This document shows positions 26,830 through 36,500 of a stretch of DNA of 64,000 nt, piece by piece. The stretch comes from Prevotella herbatica (GTDB taxonomy: Bacteria > Bacteroidota > Bacteroidia > Bacteroidales > Bacteroidaceae). The notes under the pieces are model-generated. The model searched no databases and was not told where the DNA came from. It saw nothing but the letters and a program-made list of their open reading frames with translations. Within the stretch, counting starts at the first letter, position 1, and each line of letters starts with the position of its first letter. The stretch is from NCBI RefSeq assembly GCF_017347605.1, contig NZ_AP024484.1, forward strand, positions 3,176,501 to 3,240,500, read 5' to 3'. The position numbers were made by a program, and so were the translations under genes.

Positions 26830-27642
26830 TCATTCTTCTGTTGGGCAAATTTTTTCGTAAAGCTCATTATAAGCTCCTATGAAATCTTCACCAGGGTAAT
26901 CAAGAACTGGAATGTTCTTATTATTTGCATATTTTAGGAGATCATTGTTTACATCCTTATTTGCTTCAATAACGCAGTCGCTATAGTCAAGTGCTAACTT
27001 GCCTAATTCTAAGAAATCAAACTTTTCGTTATAGCATTTCATAAGTTCAGACTTGGCATCTCTAAAAGCTACGATATCACGGAACTTACTGCCAAGTTCG
27101 CCTTTTGGCTGTTCATGGAACAGCGATGTTACAATCTTTGTCTTTGCAAAAGATGGCTCATCGTGATAAGCAGTCTTTATATAAAGAGGTACGACAGCAC
27201 TCATCCATCCTTGACAATGTATAATGTCCGGAACCCAACGTAATTTCTTGACTGTTTCCAATACTCCGCGTGCAAAGAAAATAGCACGTTCACCGTTATC
27301 GGCATATTCATTACCCTCCTCATCAATTGTCATCTGACGCTTGGTGAAATAATCGTCATTATCAATAAAGTAAACTTGAATTCTTGATTGTGGAATAGAA
27401 GCAACTTTGATAATTAGTGGATGATCTGTGTCATCGATAATAAGATTCATTCCCGAGAGACGTATGACTTCATGAAGTTGTCCGCGACGCTCATTAATGT
27501 TTCCCCATTTTGGCATAAAAGTACGAATCTCTAATCCGGCTTCTTGTGCTTTTTGTGGTAGTTCTTTACCCATAATAGACATATTTGTCTCTGGTACGAA
27601 CGGTGTAATCTCTTGGTTGATGAATAATACTTTCTTTGCCAT
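26830..27642 (-). CDS. Short GT5 glycogen/starch-synthase-like protein
   Basis: A 270-residue protein matching only the N-terminal Rossmann domain of GT5 glycogen/starch synthases: 'KVLFINQEITPFVPETNMS', 'GLEIRTFMPKWGNINERRGQ', 'FARGVLETVKKLRWVPDIIH' and 'CQGWMSAVVPLYIKTAY'. Full GlgA proteins are about 480 residues and have a second GT-B domain holding much of the sugar-nucleotide site; it is missing here. The 'KxGG' ADP-glucose loop of GlgA is not seen either ('NMSIMGKELPQ' occupies that place). Catalysis is therefore doubtful. Divergent from panC; TACCTTTG at 27666-27673 on the minus strand is the likely -7 box. Confidence 0.75.
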   Translation of the reverse strand: MAKKVLFINQEITPFVPETNMSIMGKELPQKAQEAGLEIRTFMPKWGNINERRGQLHEVIRLSGMNLIIDDTDHPLIIKVASIPQSRIQVYFIDNDDYFTKRQMTIDEEGNEYADNGERAIFFARGVLETVKKLRWVPDIIHCQGWMSAVVPLYIKTAYHDEPSFAKTKIVTSLFHEQPKGELGSKFRDIVAFRDAKSELMKCYNEKFDFLELGKLALDYSDCVIEANKDVNNDLLKYANNKNIPVLDYPGEDFIGAYNELYEKICPTEE

Positions 27643-27810
27643 GTTTATTTTCAGATTGAATACTGCAAAGGTACAAAAAAACTATTGAAAATGAGCCATA
27701 AATGTAATAAAACAAACAAATATGGTCGTTTATTCGCATAATTTTATAATAATTCTTTCTTATTTAAGAAAAAAGTTGTTATTTTGCACACCAATTGGAA
27801 TTAAAGAATA

Positions 27811-28671
27811 ATGAAAGTTTTTAATAAGATTGTAGATTTGCAGAATGAGCTTTTTTATGCTCGTAAAGAAGGTAAGAGTATTGGTTTAGTGCCAACAATG
27901 GGTGCATTGCACGAGGGGCACGCTTCATTAGTGGAGCGTAGCGTTAAAGACAATGATATAACAGTTGTATCAGTTTTCTTAAATCCAACACAGTTTAATG
28001 ACAAAGGAGATTTGGATAGATATCCAAGAACTTTGGATGATGATTGCAAGTTAATAGAAAAATGTGGTGCAGATTATGTATTTGCTCCGTCTGTTAAAGA
28101 AATGTATCCGTCAGAGGATAAACGCCATTTTGAATTCCCTCCTGTCTCTACCGTTATGGAAGGGGCGCGTCGTCCTGGTCATTTCAATGGTGTCTGTCAG
28201 GTTGTTAGTAGACTCTTCTATATAGCACGCCCTAATTGTGCATATTTTGGAGAAAAAGACTGGCAACAGATTGCAGTGATAAAACAACTAGTGAAGTATA
28301 TTGGAAGTGATGTGAAAATTATAGAATGTCCAATAATAAGAGAAAGTGACGGACTTGCAAAAAGCAGTCGCAACACACTCTTAACTGCTGATGAGAGAGC
28401 TATAGCCCCTGCTATTTTCAAATCTCTTAGTGCTAGTGTTGAATATGCTATGAGTCATAGTATTTCAGAAACTCGTGATAAGGTTGTTAAGGAAATAAAC
28501 GCTGTAGAAGGATTGGATGTTGAATATTTCGAAATAGTTGACGGTAATACTCTTCAGAATGTAAGTGATTGGAATAGTAGCGATTATATAGTTGGTTGTA
28601 TAACTGTCAATTGTGGAAAGACTCCTATTCGTTTGATAGATCATATTAAATATAAAGAACACAAAATTTGA
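27811..28671 (+). CDS. panC: Pantothenate synthetase
   Basis: The 286-residue enzyme joins pantoate and beta-alanine in coenzyme A synthesis. It contains '[20 protein letters not shown]' (HIGH-like nucleotide site), '[11 protein letters not shown]', '[16 protein letters not shown]', 'YFGEKDWQQ' and '[10 protein letters not shown]' (KMSKS-like). It is followed after two bases by panD, which makes its beta-alanine substrate. Confidence 0.97.
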   Translation: MKVFNKIVDLQNELFYARKEGKSIGLVPTMGALHEGHASLVERSVKDNDITVVSVFLNPTQFNDKGDLDRYPRTLDDDCKLIEKCGADYVFAPSVKEMYPSEDKRHFEFPPVSTVMEGARRPGHFNGVCQVVSRLFYIARPNCAYFGEKDWQQIAVIKQLVKYIGSDVKIIECPIIRESDGLAKSSRNTLLTADERAIAPAIFKSLSASVEYAMSHSISETRDKVVKEINAVEGLDVEYFEIVDGNTLQNVSDWNSSDYIVGCITVNCGKTPIRLIDHIKYKEHKI

Positions 28672-28673
28672 CG

Positions 28674-29018
28674 ATGTATATCGAAGTATTAAAAAGTAAA
28701 TTACATTGCGCTAAGGTTACAGAAGCCAATCTTAATTATATGGGCAGCATCACAATAGATGAAGATCTGTTGGATGCAGCAAATATGATTGCTGGTGAAA
28801 AGGTGCAGATTGTAAATAATAACAATGGTGAACGTTTTGAAACCTATATTATAAAAGGCGAAAGAGGTTCAGGGTGCATCTGTCTTAATGGAGCTGCAGC
28901 AAGGAAAGCATTGGTAGGTGACATTGTGATAATTATATCTTATGCGCTAATGGATTTTGAAGAGGCTAAAACATTTGAACCTAAAGTCATCTTCCCAAAA
29001 GAAGGAAACAAACTCTAA
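28674..29018 (+). CDS. panD: Aspartate 1-decarboxylase
   Basis: The 114-residue proenzyme decarboxylates aspartate to beta-alanine. The self-cleavage site Gly-Ser is visible in '[13 protein letters not shown]', where Ser becomes the pyruvoyl group; '[17 protein letters not shown]' is also conserved. I chose the ATG at 28674 over the TTG at 28668 because it lies just past the panC stop and gives the usual N-terminus. Confidence 0.96.
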   Translation: MYIEVLKSKLHCAKVTEANLNYMGSITIDEDLLDAANMIAGEKVQIVNNNNGERFETYIIKGERGSGCICLNGAAARKALVGDIVIIISYALMDFEEAKTFEPKVIFPKEGNKL

Positions 29019-29086
29019 AATACTTTAGCCGTATTGTGCATAATTGTAATATGAAGCTTTAACTAAAAATAAAATACTCAAAAAGC

Positions 29087-29117
29087 TTTGTTTTGTGCAA
29101 TAATTGAGCTAACTTTG
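29087..29117 (+). promoter_or_regulatory. Promoter for pyk
   Basis: TTTG at 29087-29090 and TAACTTTG at 29110-29117, spaced by 19 bases, about 24 bases before the pyk start. Confidence 0.7.
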
Positions 29118-29140
29118 TAGGAAATTTCAAGATAGCTAAT

Positions 29141-30601
29141 ATGAAACAAACAAAAATTGTAGCTTCGATAAGTGATCGCAGATGTGATCAGGATTTCATT
29201 AGAAAATTATTTTTTGCTGGTATGAATGTTGTTCGTATGAACACTGCTCATGCCACTGAGGAAGGTATACGCACTATTGTAAAAAATGTAAGGGCTGTAT
29301 CTCCTCATATTGGTATTATGATTGATACCAAAGGACCTGAAGTAAGAACAACAGGCGTTGATGAACCGCTTGAATATAAAACAGGTGATGTAGTCAAAAT
29401 TTTTGGTCGCCCTGAAATGGACAGTTCTCATGATATTGTTAATGTTTCATATTCAGACATCACTAAGGACGTTAAGGTTGGTGACGATATATTGTTTGAC
29501 GACGGAGAATTAGATATGCAGGTCATAGAGAACGTTGGTCCAATGCTTATTGCAAAGGTTCAGAATGACGGTACTCTTGGCTCACATAAAAGTGTTAATA
29601 TTCCTGGGGAGCATATTGATCTTCCTGCATTAACAGATCGTGATCGACATAATATACTTCTGGCTATTGAGTTAGATATTGATTTTATAGCTCATTCATT
29701 TGTTAGAAATGCTGCTGATGTTATGGAGGTCCAGAAAATTCTGGATGAGCATAATAGCGATATTAAGATTATTTCGAAAATTGAGAATCAGGAAGGTGTA
29801 GATAATATTGAAGAGATTATTGACGCTTCTTATGGTATTATGGTTGCTCGTGGTGACCTTGGTATAGAAGTGCCTATTGAGAGAATACCTGGTATTCAGC
29901 GTTCAATAATCCGCAGTTGCATTCAAAAGAAGAGACCTGTCATAGTAGCTACGCAAATGTTGCATACTATGATAAATAATCCTCGTCCTACGCGTGCCGA
30001 AGTTACTGATATAGCAAATGCAATTTATTACAGAACTGATGCTCTAATGCTCAGTGGTGAAACTGCTAGTGGAAAGTATCCTTTGGAAGCTGTTCAGACT
30101 ATGGCTCGCATTGCAGAACAAGCTGAAAAAGATAAATTGCGTGATGATGATATAGAAATTCCAACTGATGGAGATTGTGATCTTAGAGAATTTTTGGCAC
30201 ATGCAGCTATTGAATCAACAAAGAAAGCTGGTGTAGCTGGAATTATAACTGATAGTGAAACTGGAAGAACTGCTCGTAATCTTGCCGCATTCCGTGGCCC
30301 AGTTCCTGTATTAGCTATATGTTATAAGGAAAAGACTCAACGATGGCTCAATCTTAGTTATGGAGTAACTCCAATATATCAGAGAGAGCAGGTTAGTTCT
30401 CAGTATATGTTTTTTGCTGCATTGAGAATGCTTCGTCAAAAAGGATATATTAAGGATGAAAATAAGATAGCATATCTTAGTGGAAGTTTTGGTGAAGGCG
30501 GCGGTACTACTTTCCTTGAAATCAACAAGGTTAAGGAAGTCTTTGATAGAAGTTATCAATTCCATCTTCCAGGAAGTGCAAAGGTTGACGTAGATGAATA
30601 A
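29141..30601 (+). CDS. pyk: Pyruvate kinase
   Basis: The 486-residue glycolytic enzyme turns phosphoenolpyruvate and ADP into pyruvate and ATP. Landmarks are 'GMNVVRMNTAHATEEG', 'IMIDTKGPEVRTTG', the catalytic 'IISKIENQEGVDNIEEI', 'IMVARGDLGIEVP', 'PVIVATQMLHTMINNPRPTR' and 'DALMLSGETASGKYP'. A C-terminal domain with 'ITDSETGRTARNLAAFR' follows. It is monocistronic with its own promoter and terminator. Confidence 0.97.
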   Translation: MKQTKIVASISDRRCDQDFIRKLFFAGMNVVRMNTAHATEEGIRTIVKNVRAVSPHIGIMIDTKGPEVRTTGVDEPLEYKTGDVVKIFGRPEMDSSHDIVNVSYSDITKDVKVGDDILFDDGELDMQVIENVGPMLIAKVQNDGTLGSHKSVNIPGEHIDLPALTDRDRHNILLAIELDIDFIAHSFVRNAADVMEVQKILDEHNSDIKIISKIENQEGVDNIEEIIDASYGIMVARGDLGIEVPIERIPGIQRSIIRSCIQKKRPVIVATQMLHTMINNPRPTRAEVTDIANAIYYRTDALMLSGETASGKYPLEAVQTMARIAEQAEKDKLRDDDIEIPTDGDCDLREFLAHAAIESTKKAGVAGIITDSETGRTARNLAAFRGPVPVLAICYKEKTQRWLNLSYGVTPIYQREQVSSQYMFFAALRMLRQKGYIKDENKIAYLSGSFGEGGGTTFLEINKVKEVFDRSYQFHLPGSAKVDVDE

Positions 30602-30618
30602 TATTTTTATTATATAAT

Positions 30619-30720
30619 GAAATATGGGATAGTAAATAGCTTTCCCATATTTTTTTGTATTAATCCAAGCATGGATGAAAATGAAAAAAGGAAGAAGACA
30701 AATTGTCTTCTTCCTTTTTT
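30619..30720. terminator. Two terminator hairpins between pyk and the carboxylase operon
   Basis: The first is 30621-30629 with 30643-30651 followed by a run of T, serving pyk. The second is an 18-bp perfect stem, 30684-30701 with 30703-30720, flanked by A6 and T6 and able to end transcripts from both sides. Confidence 0.85.
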
Positions 30721-30758
30721 TTCCTTATATCTATCTAAAGTTGAAAGGTATGGAATTA

Positions 30759-31184
30759 TTATTCAATAACAACCAAAGGATCCTCTTCAAGAACACTTTG
30801 ACCAACTTTTACACAGATAGCAGTAATCTTACCATCTTTTTCAGCCTCAATGTTGTTAGCCATTTTCATTGCTTCAAGAACGACAACAGCATCACCGGCT
30901 TTTACTTCCTGACCAACTTCAACATTGATTGCAGTAATTGTTCCAGGTAGTGGTGCTTTAACGGCATTGTTTGTATTTACATTGGCTGCTGGAGTAGCCT
31001 CATCATCAGAGTTGTCGGCAGGTTTGCCTAATACAACCTTCTTCTTCTCAGACTCAGCTTCTTTTTCCATCTGAACATTGTAGTCTTCACCGTTTACACT
31101 AATACTGGCTACATTATTCTCGTCTATTTCGCCAATGGTAACGTTATATTCTTTACCATCGATAGTATATTTAAACTCTTTCAT
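30759..31184 (-). CDS. Biotin carboxyl carrier subunit
   Basis: A 141-residue biotinyl protein: an N-terminal domain ('[20 protein letters not shown]'), a charged and Ala/Asn-rich linker, and a C-terminal biotinyl domain (about residues 72-141) with the biotinylation motif '[10 protein letters not shown]'. It would carry CO2 for the carboxyltransferase encoded upstream in the same operon, as in methylmalonyl-CoA decarboxylase or propionyl-CoA carboxylase. It is the last gene before a strong terminator. Confidence 0.92.
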   Translation of the reverse strand: MKEFKYTIDGKEYNVTIGEIDENNVASISVNGEDYNVQMEKEAESEKKKVVLGKPADNSDDEATPAANVNTNNAVKAPLPGTITAINVEVGQEVKAGDAVVVLEAMKMANNIEAEKDGKITAICVKVGQSVLEEDPLVVIE

Positions 31185-31190
31185 ATCTTT

Positions 31191-31340
31191 TTATGGTTTC
31201 TTTGTTAATGATAGGAATTTAGCGTTCCAAAGTGTATGCCTTGGCTTAATCGTTATTATGCCCGGTTCCTTATCGTGAGCATTGTTGCCAGCAAACTCAT
31301 AGAGAGCCATGGCAATTGCTGCGTATACATTTTTGTCCAT
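31191..31340 (-). CDS. Small protein of the carboxyltransferase operon (49 residues)
   Basis: A short frame encodes 49 residues beginning 'MDKNVYAAIAMALYEFAGNN' and containing 'GIITIKPRHTLWNAKFL'. It lies 21 bases after the carboxyltransferase gene and six bases before the biotin carrier gene. I recall near-identical peptides in this operon in other Bacteroidales, so it is very likely real. It occupies the place of the small OadG/delta subunit of sodium-pumping decarboxylases, but no membrane helix is evident. Confidence 0.8.
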   Translation of the reverse strand: MDKNVYAAIAMALYEFAGNNAHDKEPGIITIKPRHTLWNAKFLSLTKKP

Positions 31341-31361
31341 TTTATATAATGTTTAAATGTT

Positions 31362-32927
31362 TTACATTGGCATACATCCGTGCTTCTTTGCAGGAAGACT
31401 GTCGCGTTTTGTAGCTAGTTGCGCCAAACCACGGCATATGCGGAAACGAGTATTGCGAGGTTCTATAATATCATCAATATATCCGAATTGCGCTGCCTGA
31501 TATGGATTAGCGAATTTATCGGTGTATTCTTCTTCCTTTTCAGCAAGGAATGCCTTAACATCTTCTCCTGCTTCTTTCTTAGCTTTTGCTTCTTTTGCAC
31601 AAAGTATTGCAACAGCACCGCTTCCTCCCATAACAGCAATCTCTGCAGATGGCCATGCGAAGTTCAAGTCTGAACGAAGCTGCTTACATCCCATAACGAT
31701 GTGAGAACCACCGTAACTCTTACGAAGAGTTATTGTAATCTTAGGAACTGTAGCTTCACCGTATGCATATAGTAACTGTGCACCATGCTGAATAACAGCG
31801 TTATACTCCTGACCTGTTCCTGGAAGGAATCCTGGTACGTCAACAAGGCTGACGATAGGAATATTGAATGCATCGCAGAATCTAACGAATCTAGCTGCCT
31901 TGCGGCTGGCGTTTACGTCAAGTACACCTGCGTAAGCTGCTGGCTGATTAGCAACAACACCAACGCTTTGACCATTGAAACGAGCAAAACCGGTAATGAT
32001 GTTCTTTGCGAATTTAGGTTGAACCTCAAAGAATTCTCCATTATCAGTTACTGCTGCAATAACCTTATACATATCGTAAGCCTGATTTGGATCTTCAGGA
32101 ATAATTTCATTAAGAAGGTCTTCCTTGCGGTCAATAGGGTCGTTGCATTCTGTTCTTGGCGCCTCCTCTGTATTGTTAGAAGGAATATAAGATAGAAGAG
32201 TCTTTATCAGTTCCATGCACTCTTCTTCTGTTTTAGCTGTGAAATGAGTAACACCGCTCTTGCTTGCGTGTACGCTGGCGCCACCAAGATGTTCAGCATC
32301 AATATCTTCACCAGTTACAGTCTTTACAACTTTAGGACCTGTAAGGAACATATAAGATGTGCCTTCTGTCATAAAGATGAAGTCTGTCAATGCAGGTGAA
32401 TATACAGCACCACCGGCACAAGGGCCCATTATTGCACTAATCTGTGGTATAACACCACTTGCTAGAATGTTGCGTTCGAAAATTTCACCATAGCCAGCGA
32501 GAGAAGAAATACCCTCTTGAATACGTGCACCACCAGAGTCGTTCATGCAAATGAAAGGAGCACCCATCTTCATGGCCATATCCATAACTTTACATATTTT
32601 CTGAGCCATTGTTTCAGAAAGAGAACCTCCGTTTACGGTGAAGTCTTGAGCATATAGATATACGAGTCTGCCACAGATAGTTGCAGAACCAGCAACAACT
32701 CCATCACCGAGGTATTGCTTTTTTTCCATACCGAAGTTGTGGCAACGATGTAGCTTGAACATATCATATTCTTCAAAGCTATCTTTATCCACTAACATTT
32801 CAATACGTTCGCGAGCTGTGTATTTGCCACGTGCATGCTGCTTGTCGATAGCCTTTTCACCACCACCAAGATAAGCCTGTTCGCGCTTTGCAATCAGCTC
32901 CTTGATTTTTTCTACTTGCTTACTCAT
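31362..32927 (-). CDS. mmdA: Acyl-CoA carboxylase beta / methylmalonyl-CoA decarboxylase carboxyltransferase
   Basis: A 521-residue carboxyltransferase with two crotonase-like halves. It moves CO2 between biotin and an acyl-CoA, most likely methylmalonyl/propionyl-CoA. Visible are 'ARGKYTARERIEMLVDKDSF', 'NDSGGARIQEGISSLAGYGE', 'IMGPCAGGAVYSPAL', 'VDVPGFLPGTGQEYN' and 'RKSYGGSHIVMG'. Operon partners are a 49-residue protein and a biotin carrier. The membrane beta subunit that would make this a sodium-pumping decarboxylase is not in this operon. TATCTTTG at 32994-33001 (minus) is a likely -7 box. The symbol is by family likeness. Confidence 0.9.
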   Translation of the reverse strand: MSKQVEKIKELIAKREQAYLGGGEKAIDKQHARGKYTARERIEMLVDKDSFEEYDMFKLHRCHNFGMEKKQYLGDGVVAGSATICGRLVYLYAQDFTVNGGSLSETMAQKICKVMDMAMKMGAPFICMNDSGGARIQEGISSLAGYGEIFERNILASGVIPQISAIMGPCAGGAVYSPALTDFIFMTEGTSYMFLTGPKVVKTVTGEDIDAEHLGGASVHASKSGVTHFTAKTEEECMELIKTLLSYIPSNNTEEAPRTECNDPIDRKEDLLNEIIPEDPNQAYDMYKVIAAVTDNGEFFEVQPKFAKNIITGFARFNGQSVGVVANQPAAYAGVLDVNASRKAARFVRFCDAFNIPIVSLVDVPGFLPGTGQEYNAVIQHGAQLLYAYGEATVPKITITLRKSYGGSHIVMGCKQLRSDLNFAWPSAEIAVMGGSGAVAILCAKEAKAKKEAGEDVKAFLAEKEEEYTDKFANPYQAAQFGYIDDIIEPRNTRFRICRGLAQLATKRDSLPAKKHGCMPM

Positions 32928-33128
32928 AATTTATTTATTAATTTTGTTGTCTGTTTATTTCTGAATTAATGTATAATTCCACTTTTCAGCATGCAAAGAT
33001 ACTAATAAATATCGAAAACATAAAACTACTTATTGTAAATTATGTTATTAGTAAGTGAAAACAATATGTATGTTTACTGATATTCGCCTTTCTGTATCTA
33101 ATAACTTTTGATTCGTAGTCTTAAATAT

Positions 33129-33163
33129 AAAATGGGTTGACAGCTTAACTGTCAACCCATTTT
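33129..33163 (-). terminator. Terminator after hisC
   Basis: A perfect 15-bp stem (33129-33143 with 33149-33163) with a CTTAA loop lies 26 bases beyond the hisC stop. A-rich plus-strand sequence gives the T-tract on the minus strand. Confidence 0.85.
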
Positions 33164-33188
33164 AGTTGTTTTATATTTGCTTCTTAAT

Positions 33189-34223
33189 TTACAAATCTCT
33201 TAGCGCAGCAAGTAAATCCTGATTTTCCAATTTTGTGCCAATTGTTATGCGAAGACAATTTCCGCAAAGACTTATTCTTGTGCGGTTTCTTACGATTATA
33301 CCTTTGTCAACAAGGTAGTCGTATGTTTTCTGCGCATCTTTCATTTTTGCCAAAAAGAAGTTAGCATCTGTGTTATAAACCTTTTCGCATATAGGTAAGT
33401 CATTGAATGCTTGAATCATACGTAAACGTTCTTGCAATATTATTTTTACCCACTTGTCTACTTCATACGGATCCTTTAATGCCTCTAGCGCTTGCTTTTG
33501 CGTAAGGCTGTTAACATTATATGGATATTTTACCTTGTTAAATATTGAGATTATATCTTTACTTGCAAAAGCCATTCCAAGACGTATGGCTGCACAGCCC
33601 CATGCTTTACTGAAAGTATTCAGTACAATCATGTTAGGATGTCTGTCAAGTTCATCTCTTAAAGGCTTTTGTGAAGAAAAGTCAGAATAAGCCTCGTCAA
33701 CTATAACTAATCCTTCGAAAGAGTCAATCAGTTTTATTATCTCATCGCGGTTTATATTGTTACCTGTTGGATTATTTGGTGAACATACCCATATAAGTTT
33801 GGTATTTTTATCAGTAGCCTTTAATAGTTTTTCTGCTGTTATTTGATAGTTTTCATCAAGCAACACAGGTCTATATTCCACATCGTTGATGTCAGCACAC
33901 ACCTTGTACATTCCATAAGTCGGTTCTATTGCAACGACATTGTCAATCCCTGGACGGCAAAAACAGCGATAGGGTAGATCAATTGCTTCATCACTACCAT
34001 TACCAAGAAAAATCTGCTCAGGTCTAACGCGTTTCACCACAGAAAGTTTAGCCTTTACATCTTCTTGTAGAGGATCTGGGTAGCGATTGAGTGGCTTATT
34101 GTATGGATTCTCATTTGCATCAAGAAACACGTGTGCAGCACGCCCATTATATTCGTTTCTTGCACTACTATATGGGGCTAATGACCAAATATTTGGTCTT
34201 GCCAATTCTTCTAATGATTTCAT
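33189..34223 (-). CDS. hisC: Histidinol-phosphate aminotransferase
   Basis: The 344-residue PLP enzyme makes histidinol phosphate. It has '[19 protein letters not shown]', '[14 protein letters not shown]', '[11 protein letters not shown]', '[12 protein letters not shown]' and the PLP-lysine motif '[17 protein letters not shown]'. Its start overlaps the hisD stop by four bases. It is the last gene of this his operon; hisB, often next in Bacteroidetes, is not here. Confidence 0.95.
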   Translation of the reverse strand: MKSLEELARPNIWSLAPYSSARNEYNGRAAHVFLDANENPYNKPLNRYPDPLQEDVKAKLSVVKRVRPEQIFLGNGSDEAIDLPYRCFCRPGIDNVVAIEPTYGMYKVCADINDVEYRPVLLDENYQITAEKLLKATDKNTKLIWVCSPNNPTGNNINRDEIIKLIDSFEGLVIVDEAYSDFSSQKPLRDELDRHPNMIVLNTFSKAWGCAAIRLGMAFASKDIISIFNKVKYPYNVNSLTQKQALEALKDPYEVDKWVKIILQERLRMIQAFNDLPICEKVYNTDANFFLAKMKDAQKTYDYLVDKGIIVRNRTRISLCGNCLRITIGTKLENQDLLAALRDL

Positions 34224-35515
34224 TCTGCCTTATTTTTTAATGCTTGTAGACGAACTGTCATTGCATTTTTGTGAGCTATTAGTTGTTCGTTTTCAGCCAT
34301 TATCTCTACAGCTGGTCCAATGTTCTTTACACCTTCTTTCGTGAGGTGTTGGAATGTAACCTTACGGTTATAACTGTCTAGATTTACGCCATTATATGCT
34401 AGTGCATAGCCATGCGTAGGTAGAGTATGATTTGTTCCGCTAGCATAGTCTCCAGCACTTTCACATGCATATTGACCTAAGAATACACTACCGGCATTAA
34501 TTACCTTTTCTGATAATTCATCATAATCATTTGTAGATAAAATAAGATGTTCTGGAGCATAAGTGTTACTTAACTCCATAGCTTCTTCTTTGTCTTTCAC
34601 TAAAACAAATTTACTATTATCTAAAGCTTTAGATGCTATTTCTTTACGTGGTAATTGTTCAAGTTGAACTTTAACCTCATCGTTAACTTTATAGAGGAAG
34701 TCTTCTGATGTTGTAATAAGAATAACTTGTGAGTCAGTACCATGTTCAGCTTGCGATAGCAGGTCGGCTGCTACAAAAACAGGATTACTTGTTTCGTCTG
34801 CAATAACGCAAACTTCAGAAGGACCTGCTGGCATATCTATAGCCACGTCATGTAGTGAAACCTGTTGCTTTGCAGCCATTACATATTGGTTGCCAGGTCC
34901 GAATATCTTGTAAACCTTTGGCACAGATTCTGTTCCGTAAGCCATAGCACCAATAGCTTGAACACCGCCGGCTTTATAAATCTTATTTACTCCTGCGATT
35001 TTTGCAGCAACCAATATTGCAGGATTAACTTTTCCTTCACGGTTGGGTGGGGTGCATAGTACTATTTCGTCACATCCAGCAATCTTTGCAGGAGTAGCAA
35101 GCATCAATACAGTGCTGAATAGTGGTGCCGTTCCTCCAGGAATATATAATCCTACTTTTTGTATTGGAACCGATTTTTGCCAGCATGTAACGCCAGGCTG
35201 TGTTTCTATTTTAGAACCATCAAATTTCTGAGATTCGTGAAATTTAGCAATGTTATGATGTGCTAGAACCAATGCATGATGAAGTTTGTCACTAATAAGT
35301 CTTTCAGCTTCGTCCATTTCTTCTTTTGAAACAGCCAAAGATTGTAGATTAACATGATCGAACTTTGATTCAAACTCTATAACAGCGGCATCGCCTTCGT
35401 TCTTAATTTTTTCAAGTACGCTTTGCACAGTAGTATTAAGTTGTGATACATCCAAATGTGGACGCTCCACAATAATACTCCATTCACTCCTCTTCGGATA
35501 TTTGATAATATTCAT
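34220..35515 (-). CDS. hisD: Histidinol dehydrogenase
   Basis: The 431-residue zinc enzyme performs the last two oxidations to histidine. Signatures include '[19 protein letters not shown]', '[14 protein letters not shown]', '[15 protein letters not shown]', '[16 protein letters not shown]' and '[17 protein letters not shown]'. It lies four bases after hisG and overlaps hisC by four. Confidence 0.96.
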   Translation of the reverse strand: MNIIKYPKRSEWSIIVERPHLDVSQLNTTVQSVLEKIKNEGDAAVIEFESKFDHVNLQSLAVSKEEMDEAERLISDKLHHALVLAHHNIAKFHESQKFDGSKIETQPGVTCWQKSVPIQKVGLYIPGGTAPLFSTVLMLATPAKIAGCDEIVLCTPPNREGKVNPAILVAAKIAGVNKIYKAGGVQAIGAMAYGTESVPKVYKIFGPGNQYVMAAKQQVSLHDVAIDMPAGPSEVCVIADETSNPVFVAADLLSQAEHGTDSQVILITTSEDFLYKVNDEVKVQLEQLPRKEIASKALDNSKFVLVKDKEEAMELSNTYAPEHLILSTNDYDELSEKVINAGSVFLGQYACESAGDYASGTNHTLPTHGYALAYNGVNLDSYNRKVTFQHLTKEGVKNIGPAVEIMAENEQLIAHKNAMTVRLQALKNKAE

Positions 35516-35519
35516 TTTC

Positions 35520-36371
35520 TTATAATATCATTTTTTCTATTGGGGTAACCAAAATTCCTTGTGCACCAAGTTCTTTTAGCTTTCCTATTATTTCCCAAAA
35601 ACATTTTTCATCAAGCACTGTGTGTATAGAGCACCAGTTCTCATCAGCTAGTGGTATAATTGTAGGGCTCTTAATGCCTGGTAATACAGCTGTGATTTTC
35701 TTGATTTTATCTTTAGGGGCATTCATCATGACATATTTCTTGTCTTGAGCAGAACGCACAGCTTCAAATCTGAACAGCATCTCGTTGAGAACTTGATGCT
35801 TCTCTTCATTCATATTCCAATTGCCGACAAGCAAAGCCTCGCTCTTCATCACTAATTCAACTTCATGAAGGTTGTTGCTTACCAGCGTACTCCCAGAACT
35901 GACAATATCAAATATACCATCAGCTAAGCCTATACCAGGACTAATTTCAACGCTGCCAGTTATTACATGAACTTCAGCATTTATGTTATGCTGTTTCATA
36001 AACTTGCGAAGGATACCTGGATAAGAAGTAGCAATTTTCTTTCCGTTAAACCATTCCAGACCGGTATAGTTTATTTCTTTTGGAATTGCAAGTGACAGTC
36101 TGCATTTGCTAAATCCTAGTCTACTAATAATTTGAGCATTCTCATCACGCTCAACAAATTCATTCTCACCAACGACACCGATGTCTGCAACACCGCTAGC
36201 TACACTTTGTGGTATATCGTCATCCCTTAGATAGAGAATCTCCAATGGGAAGTTTGACGATTGCACCAATAACGTGCGCTTGCTGGCACTAACTTTGATA
36301 TCTGCCTCGGCAAGTAAGTTCATTGTGTCATCAAATAGACGACCCTTTGATTGTACAGCTATACGTAACAT
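35520..36371 (-). CDS. hisG: ATP phosphoribosyltransferase (long form)
   Basis: The 283-residue enzyme commits PRPP and ATP to histidine synthesis. It starts 'MLRIAVQSKGRLFDDTMNLL', with 'GVADIGVVGENEFVER' and the PRPP loop 'IFDIVSSGSTLVSNNL'. The C-terminal 70 residues form the ferredoxin-like regulatory domain of long HisG proteins, which binds histidine. I chose the ATG at 36371 rather than the longer frame to 36404, because the -7 box lies at 36402-36409, upstream of the transcript start. Confidence 0.95.
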   Translation of the reverse strand: MLRIAVQSKGRLFDDTMNLLAEADIKVSASKRTLLVQSSNFPLEILYLRDDDIPQSVASGVADIGVVGENEFVERDENAQIISRLGFSKCRLSLAIPKEINYTGLEWFNGKKIATSYPGILRKFMKQHNINAEVHVITGSVEISPGIGLADGIFDIVSSGSTLVSNNLHEVELVMKSEALLVGNWNMNEEKHQVLNEMLFRFEAVRSAQDKKYVMMNAPKDKIKKITAVLPGIKSPTIIPLADENWCSIHTVLDEKCFWEIIGKLKELGAQGILVTPIEKMIL

Positions 36372-36401
36372 AATAATTCTAATTTTCTTAAAAATGCAAT
36401 G

Positions 36402-36433
36402 CAAAAATACTCTTTTTTAAGGATATCTGCAAA
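36402..36433 (-). promoter_or_regulatory. Promoter for the his operon
   Basis: Minus-strand TTTG (36430-36433) and TATTTTTG (36402-36409) with a 20-base spacer. A plus-strand TAATTTTG for the transglycosylase lies only eight bases beyond it (36442-36449), so the two divergent promoters interlock. Confidence 0.7.
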
Positions 36434-36500
36434 TAATGTTGTAATTTTGTGACCCAAAGGCATATATGCCTTATAATTATAAAGAATTCACATTCGTATT

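Noticed and set aside
32928..33128. A gene or RNA between the carboxyltransferase operon and the his terminator
   Set aside because: No frame, tRNA or hairpin beyond the mmdA -7 box and the hisC terminator is evident.
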